Origin: Bacteroidota bacterium
GTDB lineage: Bacteria > Bacteroidota > Bacteroidia > Chitinophagales > Saprospiraceae
Direction of reading: 5' to 3'
Length of the DNA: 47,878 nt
Assembly (NCBI GenBank): GCA_024743405.1
Contig: JANSWP010000055.1
Span: forward strand, 1 to 47,878
The notes under the pieces are model-generated. The model saw nothing but the letters and a program-made list of their open reading frames with translations, was not told where the DNA came from and did not search any database. The translations under genes were made by a program, and so were the position numbers. This document shows positions 34,182 to 40,947 of the stretch, piece by piece; position 1 is the first letter of the stretch; each line of letters begins with the position of its first letter.

Positions 34182-36035
34182 TTAGTCCAAAATCTCTTTA
34201 GCAAAATGCTTCAACTCTGCACTTGAGATTGGTACACCTTGTATCTTATTATACTGTACCACTTCCAAGAGAAATTTCTCACGAATAATTTTGGACAATT
34301 GTCCATTATTAATTTCAGGAATTAAAACCTTTTTATAATTGCTCATCAAAGCTTCCAAATTCTTTGGAAATGGATTCAAATATCGAATATGGGCGTTGGC
34401 AACTTTATAACCTTCATTTAATAATTCGTTAGTTACAGATTGAATAACGCCATGTGTCGAGCCCCATCCTAAAATCAATAAGTCGCCCTGATTTTGCCCC
34501 AATTCAATTGCTTGATCAGGAATAAACTCGGCAATTTTATCCACTTTGGCTTGACGAGTTTTGACCATAAATTCATGATTGGCAGGATCGTAAGAAACAT
34601 TTCCAGTGCCATGTTCTTTTTCTAATCCGCCAATTCTGTGTGCCAGACCTTTAGTACCCGGCAATGCCCATTCTCTAACCAGGTTTTCATTTCGATCATA
34701 AGGCAAATAAGGTGTTTCGTCGTCGGTCTCTTTAGGAGGACTGAATTTGGCATTGATTTTTGGCAAATCTGCAGATTTAGGAAACTTCCAAGGTTCTGCA
34801 CCATTAGCGATGTAACCGTCACTCAAAAATAAAACCGGTACCATATGCTCGATAGCGATGCGACAAGCCTCAAAAGCTGCTTCAAAAGCATCTTTAGGAG
34901 AATTTGCTGCCACAACAGGCATCGGAGATTCACCATTTCTGCCATACATTGCCATTAATAAATCAGATTGTTCGGTTTTAGTAGGAAGTCCGGTCGAAGG
35001 TCCACCTCTTTGAATATTTAAAATCACCATAGGTAATTCAAGCATCATAGCTAACCCAATCGCCTCCCCTTTTAGTGCCAATCCAGGACCTGAGGTACCT
35101 GTAATCGCCAAATTACCACCATAAGCCGCCCCAACTGCCGAACAAGCTGCAGCGATTTCATCTTCCGCTTGAAAAGTTCGAACCCCAAAATTTTTATAAG
35201 AAGCTAGCGTGTGTAAAATATCAGAAGCTGGTGTAATTGGATAAGAACCATAAAATAAGGGCAAGCCAGACTTTTGTGATGCCGCAACCAATCCAATACA
35301 TACCGCCTGATTTCCCATAATGTTTCGATAAGTCCCTTTTTCCATCGGAGCTTCCTTCACTTTGTAGGTAGTGGTAAAAGTTTCCGTGGTGTCACCGTAA
35401 TGATAACCGGCTTTTAAGGTCTTTAGATTTGCTTCGAGAATATCAGGTTTATTACCAAATTTTGTCTTTAAGAAATTGACAACTGAATCAATATTCCGAC
35501 TATATCTCCACAATAAAAACCCTAAAACAAACATGTTTTTGCACCTGTCTTTCTCTTTTGTCCCAAGTGGAGATTCCGCTAAACAGGTTCTTGTCAATTT
35601 TGTGATGTTCATCTTGAACACCTCATAATTATCTAAATTATCGCCATCTAAAGGATTTTCGCCATTTGGGTATTTTGCCAAACGAAGATTTTTCTTATCA
35701 AAACCATCCTCATTTATAATTAGGGTTCCTCTTTCTTTGACTCTATCTAAATTTGTTTTTAAGGCAGCGGAGTTCATTGCAACTAAAACATCAAAATCAT
35801 CACCTGGGGTAAAAATTTGTTTACTCCCAAAATGTAATTGAAACCCAGAAACACCAGGCACCGTTCCAACAGGAGCTCGGATTTCGGCTGGAAAATCAGG
35901 GAAAGTCGCCAAATCATTACCCAGTAATGCCGTATTATTTGTAAAAAGTGTACCCGTCAATTGCATTCCATCTCCGGAATCTCCAGCAAATTTTATTGTT
36001 ATTTCTTCTTTTAATTCTACCGTCGTATTACTCAT
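34182..36035 (-). CDS. korA: 2-oxoacid:acceptor oxidoreductase subunit alpha (gamma-alpha fusion)
   Basis: A 617-residue fusion of gamma and alpha domains, the usual form in Bacteroidota. The gamma domain opens with IKFAGDSGDGMQLTG (13-27). The alpha pyrimidine-binding part has FYGSYPITPASDILHTLA and FQAEDEIAAACSAVGAAYGG, then TSGPGLALKGEAIGLA. No ferredoxin domain is included and no separate ferredoxin gene is in the window. It is the first gene of the kor operon; its promoter was not identified. In several Bacteroidota this enzyme stands in for 2-oxoglutarate dehydrogenase in the TCA cycle. Confidence 0.93.
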   Translation of the reverse strand: MSNTTVELKEEITIKFAGDSGDGMQLTGTLFTNNTALLGNDLATFPDFPAEIRAPVGTVPGVSGFQLHFGSKQIFTPGDDFDVLVAMNSAALKTNLDRVKERGTLIINEDGFDKKNLRLAKYPNGENPLDGDNLDNYEVFKMNITKLTRTCLAESPLGTKEKDRCKNMFVLGFLLWRYSRNIDSVVNFLKTKFGNKPDILEANLKTLKAGYHYGDTTETFTTTYKVKEAPMEKGTYRNIMGNQAVCIGLVAASQKSGLPLFYGSYPITPASDILHTLASYKNFGVRTFQAEDEIAAACSAVGAAYGGNLAITGTSGPGLALKGEAIGLAMMLELPMVILNIQRGGPSTGLPTKTEQSDLLMAMYGRNGESPMPVVAANSPKDAFEAAFEACRIAIEHMVPVLFLSDGYIANGAEPWKFPKSADLPKINAKFSPPKETDDETPYLPYDRNENLVREWALPGTKGLAHRIGGLEKEHGTGNVSYDPANHEFMVKTRQAKVDKIAEFIPDQAIELGQNQGDLLILGWGSTHGVIQSVTNELLNEGYKVANAHIRYLNPFPKNLEALMSNYKKVLIPEINNGQLSKIIREKFLLEVVQYNKIQGVPISSAELKHFAKEILD

Positions 36036-36457
36036 TTAGTAAACATAATTTTAATCAGAAAAACTCAAATACTTGATTTGATACAAAAAGCTTAAAGAAT
36101 AATCATTAAGACTTGAAATTGTTGACTACTTAGAGAAATCATTCTCAATGATTTTGTCATTATTTTAAATCTAAGGGATTCTAATTATTTCTCAATAATA
36201 CTAAATAGAGAAATAACTAGAACCTTATTTTTTGCAAAACAAGTAAAGGTTTTATAAAGTCTTAATTATTCCAACTAAAAAATAATAATTAAACTACATA
36301 ACAGGATCAAAATAAATAAACCCTATCACTAAATTATCAGATTTGTTGCTAAATTTTCTTTAAAATACCATTTAATCAGTTTGAACCTTTAGACAATTAT
36401 TTTTAAAATAATCACTCTTATTTTATAATACCTAAGAATCCAATGTATATTTGCCCT
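36036..36457. other. Divergent korA-padR intergenic region with inverted repeats
   Basis: About 420 bp of AT-rich DNA with no gene. It has a 13-bp inverted repeat with one mismatch (CTAATTATTTCTC at 36181-36193, complement at 36208-36220) and a shorter one (AAATCATT 36136-36143, AATGATTT 36147-36154). These could be operator sites, for example for the PadR regulator. The -7 box of padR lies at the right end. Confidence 0.45.
36446..36453 (+). promoter_or_regulatory. -7 box of padR, four bases before the ATG
   Basis: TATATTTG matches TAnnTTTG exactly and overlaps the first ATG of the open frame (36443). The transcript can then only begin near 36457-36459, so translation must start at ATG 36458 on a leaderless or nearly leaderless mRNA. 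No TTG is seen at -33. Confidence 0.5.
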
Positions 36458-36790
36458 ATGTATTCAAAAGAACTAATAAAAGGCACCTTAAAAACCATTA
36501 TTCTAAGATTATTAGAAGAAAATGGAAGAATGTATGGCTATGAGATCACACAAAGAGTAAAAGAAATAACTGAAGGACAATTGGTGTTAACAGAAGGAGC
36601 ACTCTACCCTACTTTGCATAAATTAGAATCAGATGGTTTATTAACCACAGAGAAAGAATTCATTGGAAAACGGGTTCGAAAATATTATTCGTTGACTCCT
36701 TCTGGAAACACTGAAACGCTAAATAAAGTCAATGAATTTCAGGAATTTGTCAGAGTGATGCAATTGATTTTAAAACCAAAAACAGCGTAA
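36458..36790 (+). CDS. PadR family transcriptional regulator
   Basis: A 110-residue winged-helix regulator of the small PadR type: YSKELIKGTLKTIILRLLEE, GRMYGYEITQRVKE, then the recognition part TEGALYPTLHKLESDGLL and the wing VRKYYSLTPSG. The frame extends to ATG 36443, but the promoter box overlaps that codon and homologues begin MYSKEL; ATG 36458 is therefore chosen. It lies four bases upstream of the M23 fusion gene. PadR regulators of this type usually repress their own operon and pair with a HAAS/DUF1700-like membrane protein, which the next gene resembles. Confidence 0.9.
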   Translation: MYSKELIKGTLKTIILRLLEENGRMYGYEITQRVKEITEGQLVLTEGALYPTLHKLESDGLLTTEKEFIGKRVRKYYSLTPSGNTETLNKVNEFQEFVRVMQLILKPKTA

Positions 36791-36794
36791 AATA

Positions 36795-37502
36795 ATGACG
36801 CTCAACGAAAAACAATTTCAATTCATACAGTCCAAATTAGAAGAATCGGGCTTAAATTTTAAACCAGTAAAGGAGGAATTACTCGATCATTTTTGCGCTC
36901 ATATTGAAATGAAAATGATCAGCGGTGAATCCTTTAGTCAAGCTACACAACAAGCTTTTGATACTTTTCAAGAAGATGAAATGCAAGAAATTGAACAATA
37001 TTCAATGCATTTACTAAATCAAAACACTGTTATTATGAAAAAAGTATCATTCTTGACTTTGAGTCTATTATTCTTTGTCTCCCTCATTTGGGCATTTAAT
37101 GTCGAGCCGCCTTCAATTAATCCTTTGAAAGGTAATTTTAAAGTCACTGCCGAATTCGGAAAGAGAATGCATCCGAAGTTAAAAGTAATGAAAAACCACG
37201 TAGGTGTTGATTTTAAAGCACCAATGGGCACTCCTGTTTTGGCTACATCTGATGGCGTAATTGAAAAAGCGATCATGCAGGAAACTGGATATGGATATCA
37301 TATCTACATTAAGCATGATGAAAATTACAAAACACTTTATTCGCACCTTTCGAAAATTGATGTTGTGGTTGGTCAAAAAGTGAAGAAAGGGGATATCATC
37401 GGAGCAGTTGGAACCACTGGAGCATCGAGTGGACCTCATCTGCATTATGAAGTGATTAAAGATGGCAAAAAGATAAATCCTGAACCCTATTTAAAGCCAT
37501 AA
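36795..37502 (+). CDS. HAAS-like domain, membrane helix and M23 peptidase fusion
   Basis: A 235-residue protein in three parts. Residues 1-75 form a helical, acidic domain (KEELLDHFCAHIEMKMISGE, SFSQATQQAFDTF) like the HAAS/DUF1700 proteins that follow padR genes. Residues 84-100 are one transmembrane helix. Residues 110-235 form a LytM/M23 endopeptidase domain with zinc ligands H135 and D139 (HVGVD) and H217 in GPHLHYE, plus H184 (YSHLSK) and H215. It would place a peptidoglycan hydrolase in the periplasm under a cytoplasmic domain. Coupling to padR (gap 4 bp) suggests regulated cell-wall cutting. M23 fused to a HAAS-like domain is unusual as far as I know. Confidence 0.85.
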   Translation: MTLNEKQFQFIQSKLEESGLNFKPVKEELLDHFCAHIEMKMISGESFSQATQQAFDTFQEDEMQEIEQYSMHLLNQNTVIMKKVSFLTLSLLFFVSLIWAFNVEPPSINPLKGNFKVTAEFGKRMHPKLKVMKNHVGVDFKAPMGTPVLATSDGVIEKAIMQETGYGYHIYIKHDENYKTLYSHLSKIDVVVGQKVKKGDIIGAVGTTGASSGPHLHYEVIKDGKKINPEPYLKP

Positions 37503-37536
37503 AAAAATGTTCGGATGATAACAGCCGAACATTTTT
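37503..37536 (+). terminator. Terminator of the padR-M23 operon
   Basis: A perfect 12-bp stem, AAAAATGTTCGG (37503-37514) and CCGAACATTTTT (37525-37536). It begins at the stop codon of the peptidase gene and ends in a T run. Confidence 0.85.
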
Positions 37537-37563
37537 AAAAGAAATTATTTCATCTTCTTTTGG

Positions 37564-37583
37564 GAGCCGCAATACTGCGGCTC
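37564..37583 (-). terminator. GC-rich hairpin after arsM
   Basis: A perfect 8-bp stem, GAGCCGCA (37564-37571) and TGCGGCTC (37576-37583), with loop ATAC. It sits 9 bp past the arsM stop on the minus strand; the U-tract is interrupted. Confidence 0.6.
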
Positions 37584-37591
37584 TTCTTTAT

Positions 37592-38560
37592 TTAACAACA
37601 GCCTCCACCATCATAAAAGAAAGTGGATTCAGAAATAAAAATATCTTTTTTATCCAAAGAAGCCAACGCTCCTGCCGTTTTATCACAAATAGGTAATGGT
37701 TGATCAGGCAGTAAAGTATGTCCTTTTTTATCATCAAAATATTCTTCATCACCAAAATAAATCGCCGTTTTTCCCGTAAAGACACAAGGTCCATCTTCTG
37801 GCATTGGGTCTTTAATGGCACACACTTCCACACTTTCAATATAGATAAGTTCATTCACATCGTATTTATTTGGCGAAAGAATTCGATATGGCCTTTTTGC
37901 TCGAATTTCAACTGTCCCAAAACCTACATCCGTAATCATTTTGATATAATCTTTCAATGGCAATGAACCACTCAAACATAAAGCACGTAATCGCTCGTCA
38001 TTTCGAATATTATCAGGCATTTCTTGTTCACAAGTTGGATCAGACATTACCAATCGACCATGTGGTTTGAGCACTCGATACATTTCTTCAAGGGCCTTTC
38101 TAAGTTCTGTTTCTTTGAAAATATTAAATAGACAATTTTGGGCAGCTACATCGATGGATTCATTATCCACGGGCAAATTTAGCGCATCTCCTTTCCTTAA
38201 ATCTACGAAATCTCCCTTAAACCAGAGGTTTAAAGCCTCGGCTTGAATGAAATTTTCTTTAGAAGCTGCCAACATTTCATCGACCACATCCACGCCAATT
38301 ATTGCATTTGGACGGCGTGAAAAATAGGCGAATTGTAATAACTCCATTCCTCCACCAACACCTACATATAAGACAGTAGGATCATTTACTAAGTCTCGGG
38401 GATGAATCGTACTCCCGCAACCATAGTTCATTTCCAGCATCCGACTTGGAATATCCAAACCAGGCAATTGCCAAATTGGAGTTGTAGTACAACATAAACC
38501 TACATCTGGTGTCAATGCAGCTTCTTTATAAAGGTCGTGTGTCGTTTCTAAATAAGACAT
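37592..38560 (-). CDS. arsM: Arsenosugar-type arsenite methyltransferase ArsM
   Basis: A 322-residue S-adenosylmethionine-dependent methyltransferase of the ArsM branch linked to arsenosugar synthesis. The opening HDLYKEAALTPDVGLCCTTT has the Cys pair C23-C24. The SAM motif is VLYVGVGGGMELLQFAYF. Further Cys lie in YGCGSTIHP, AAQNCLFNIF, DPTCEQEMP and ALCLSGSLP. The C-terminus ends in the Cys pair GGGCC. It methylates As(III) and so detoxifies or starts arsenosugar formation. The usual partner ArsS (radical SAM) is not adjacent, nor is ArsR. It is a single gene with a 267-bp divergent gap to the T9SS gene, which holds nothing else recognisable. Confidence 0.9.
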   Translation of the reverse strand: MSYLETTHDLYKEAALTPDVGLCCTTTPIWQLPGLDIPSRMLEMNYGCGSTIHPRDLVNDPTVLYVGVGGGMELLQFAYFSRRPNAIIGVDVVDEMLAASKENFIQAEALNLWFKGDFVDLRKGDALNLPVDNESIDVAAQNCLFNIFKETELRKALEEMYRVLKPHGRLVMSDPTCEQEMPDNIRNDERLRALCLSGSLPLKDYIKMITDVGFGTVEIRAKRPYRILSPNKYDVNELIYIESVEVCAIKDPMPEDGPCVFTGKTAIYFGDEEYFDDKKGHTLLPDQPLPICDKTAGALASLDKKDIFISESTFFYDGGGCC

Positions 38561-38827
38561 GTATTGATTTTTAATTTTCGAATAGCGATTTGTGATTAAA
38601 ATATCATCACCGACATTTTTTATTACAATATAATCGGCGAAGATAGAAAAGAAGCACTATTCTGTGTTGTCCCTGATAGGACATTAGAAAATTCCTTTGT
38701 TCATATTGAATTAACCTGATTAACTCAAACTTAATCTCTCAATAACTTCCGCTTAAAAACATGAACCGTTATTTGCAGCATAATTCAGAAAATGAATTTT
38801 TAACCAAAAAAAATAAAACACTTTTCT

Positions 38828-40480
38828 ATGAAAAATTTTCTTTACATTTTAACCTTTTTCCTTTCTTTCAATGCCTTAAATGCGGCAATAATTATCGTTG
38901 GCGATGACGATTTACAAAACGGAACATATAATTGGACGGCTGATAATGAATATCAACTAGACGGTTTAGTTTATTTAGAGGCAGGTGGCGTTTTGAATAT
39001 TGAAGCAGGTACCGTTATCAAAGCATTAGCAGTGCCATCTAATGGCGACAATACTTCTGCTTTGATTATTACTCGTGATGCTCAAATTTTTGCAGAAGGG
39101 ACTGCAAATGCACCTATAATTTTTACTGGAGAAGATGATGATGTCACTGACCCTAGTGACTTAACATTTGAAGATAGAGGACTTTGGGGTGGTATTTTGA
39201 TTTTAGGAAATGCAACTATTGCATTTACTGCTACAGAAACTCAAATCGAAGGAATTGACCCAAATGAAACACGTGCAAGGTTTGGAGGAACTGATGACAC
39301 GGACAATTCAGGTGTATTTAAGTATGTCTCTATTCGTCATGGCGGTGCAGCTTTGACAACAGATAACGAAATTAATGGATTGACATTAGGTGGCGTTGGA
39401 AATGGAACAACTATTTCACACGTAGAAGTATATGGTAATGATGATGATGGAGTCGAGTGGTTTGGCGGTTCTGTGAATTGCTCTCATTTAGTGACTGCAT
39501 TCAATACAGATGATGCTTTCGATATGGACTTGGGATGGCATGGAAAAGGTCAATTTTGGTTCACGATTATGGATCCAAATTTAGGAGACCATGCAGGTGA
39601 ATTTTCTGGTTCAGATGATAATGAGGGTATTGTAGAAGGTTTTGATAGACCTGAGGTTTATAATATGACTTTCATCGGAAGAGGTTCTGATATTTCAGAT
39701 GATAACAAGCAAAAAAGAGGGATTCACATAAAAACAAATGGAGCAGGTGTTTTCGCAAATTCAATTTTCACAGAATTTGTAAATGAGGCAATTGAATTAG
39801 AATTTGATAACCAAACGGACTTGGATCCGTTCGGAAATTTGGCGGATGGCTCTTTAGTAATTAATAATAATATCTGGTACAAGTTCGGTGCACAAAATGG
39901 TAACTGGACAGATGCGAATGGAATTGTAAGAAATGACAACAATGGAGAGGCTTTGGCGCACCTTTTAGCAAATAATAACGATGTTGTTGACCCACAATTA
40001 GCAGGTGTTTCTTGGGATGAAGGTTCAAATGGTTTAGACCCACGACCTGACCCATCAGGTGCAGCTTATGAAAATGTGGCGACTGTTCCAGCCAATGGAT
40101 TTTTTACTCAAACAAGCTACCGAGGCGCTTTTGGTTGGGACAACTGGGCAAATGGCTGGACGACTCTTTTTGAGCAAGGATTCTTCGGTGTTTTAAATGC
40201 GACTGACTTATCAAAATTGGGCTACGAACTTGTATTGTCGCCAAATGTAATATCAAATGAAAACATGAATATAACCCTTACTGTACCAGCTTCTTCTACC
40301 GTTAATTTAACTGTTTTCAATATGAATGGACAGTTATTGGAGACTGTTTTGGACAATGTAAATGTGAACGGAAAATCTAATTTCTCAATCGAGGTGGGGA
40401 ACTATCCAACAGGTATGTATTTTATGACTTTGACTACTGCGGAAGGCGTTTTGACGCAAAAATTTGCAGTTCAGAAATAA
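38828..40480 (+). CDS. Secreted parallel beta-helix protein with T9SS type A sorting domain
   Basis: A 550-residue secreted protein. The signal peptide spans about 1-19. The body looks like a right-handed beta-helix (GVLNIEAGTVIKALAV, DRGLWGGILILGNATI, GVFKYVSIRHGGAA, GDDTDN-type turns). The last 80 residues form a type IX secretion C-terminal domain (LSPNVISNENMNITLTVP, LTVFNMNGQLLETV, YPTGMYFMTLTT, ending KFAVQK). It is therefore probably exported by the T9SS and anchored on the surface. It is followed 467 bp later by a TonB-dependent receptor; this pairing occurs repeatedly in Bacteroidota and suggests a surface capture and uptake couple. The ligand is not known. Confidence 0.88.
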   Translation: MKNFLYILTFFLSFNALNAAIIIVGDDDLQNGTYNWTADNEYQLDGLVYLEAGGVLNIEAGTVIKALAVPSNGDNTSALIITRDAQIFAEGTANAPIIFTGEDDDVTDPSDLTFEDRGLWGGILILGNATIAFTATETQIEGIDPNETRARFGGTDDTDNSGVFKYVSIRHGGAALTTDNEINGLTLGGVGNGTTISHVEVYGNDDDGVEWFGGSVNCSHLVTAFNTDDAFDMDLGWHGKGQFWFTIMDPNLGDHAGEFSGSDDNEGIVEGFDRPEVYNMTFIGRGSDISDDNKQKRGIHIKTNGAGVFANSIFTEFVNEAIELEFDNQTDLDPFGNLADGSLVINNNIWYKFGAQNGNWTDANGIVRNDNNGEALAHLLANNNDVVDPQLAGVSWDEGSNGLDPRPDPSGAAYENVATVPANGFFTQTSYRGAFGWDNWANGWTTLFEQGFFGVLNATDLSKLGYELVLSPNVISNENMNITLTVPASSTVNLTVFNMNGQLLETVLDNVNVNGKSNFSIEVGNYPTGMYFMTLTTAEGVLTQKFAVQK

Positions 40481-40512
40481 GCTAATTTTCGCTAAATTAG
40501 GAATAATTTAGG

Positions 40513-40543
40513 GAGGCTTTCCGTGAGGGAAGCCTCTTTTTTT
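40513..40543 (+). terminator. Terminator of the T9SS beta-helix gene
   Basis: The stem pairs GAGGCTTTCC (40513-40522) with GGGAAGCCTC (40527-40536), with one mismatch and a 4-nt loop. Seven T follow. Confidence 0.85.
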
Positions 40544-40863
40544 GTAACCACCTAACCTGGCAATGGCAATACTATAGATTTCAGGAGTCAGATGTTAGGC
40601 GACGGTTTTCTGAATCCTGAGAGAAAACTTCTAAGTTTCGACTGCCCCCGACTCTTTATTACAATTGCCTGTAAGTAACGACGTAAGAATAACTTGAAGG
40701 AGCACTGATTTATACACACAAAAAATGATTTGTTTCAAAAAATAACATGAACCATATCTATTCGATTACCTAAGTTAACCAAACATTAAATTTACGTCTA
40801 TTCCTGCATACCCAAAAAACACAAACTTAGTTTCTCCTTAATCTTCACTTAACATGCCAAATA

Positions 40864-40871
40864 TAATTTTG
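40864..40871 (+). promoter_or_regulatory. Candidate -7 box of the TonB receptor gene
   Basis: TAATTTTG matches TAnnTTTG exactly. It leaves a leader of about 70 nt to the ATG at 40948. No clear TTG is seen at -33. Confidence 0.4.
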
Positions 40872-40947
40872 CGCCGTAATTAAAGGGTAAGGAATTGAAT
40901 AACAAAACATCCAATTCCAAAGCTCTCAAACAAATTTAAAAAACGAC

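Larger units (their letters stand above)
40481..40947. other. Intergenic region upstream of the TonB receptor
   Basis: 467 bp with the terminator of the beta-helix gene at its left and a -7 box at 40864-40871 near its right end. An imperfect inverted repeat (CAGGAGTCAG near 40581 and CTGAATCCTG near 40609) is visible. No gene was found. Confidence 0.45.

Noticed and set aside
36443-36457. ATG 36443 as the padR start
   Set aside because: The exact -7 box TATATTTG covers the bases right after it, and known PadR proteins of this group begin at the second ATG.
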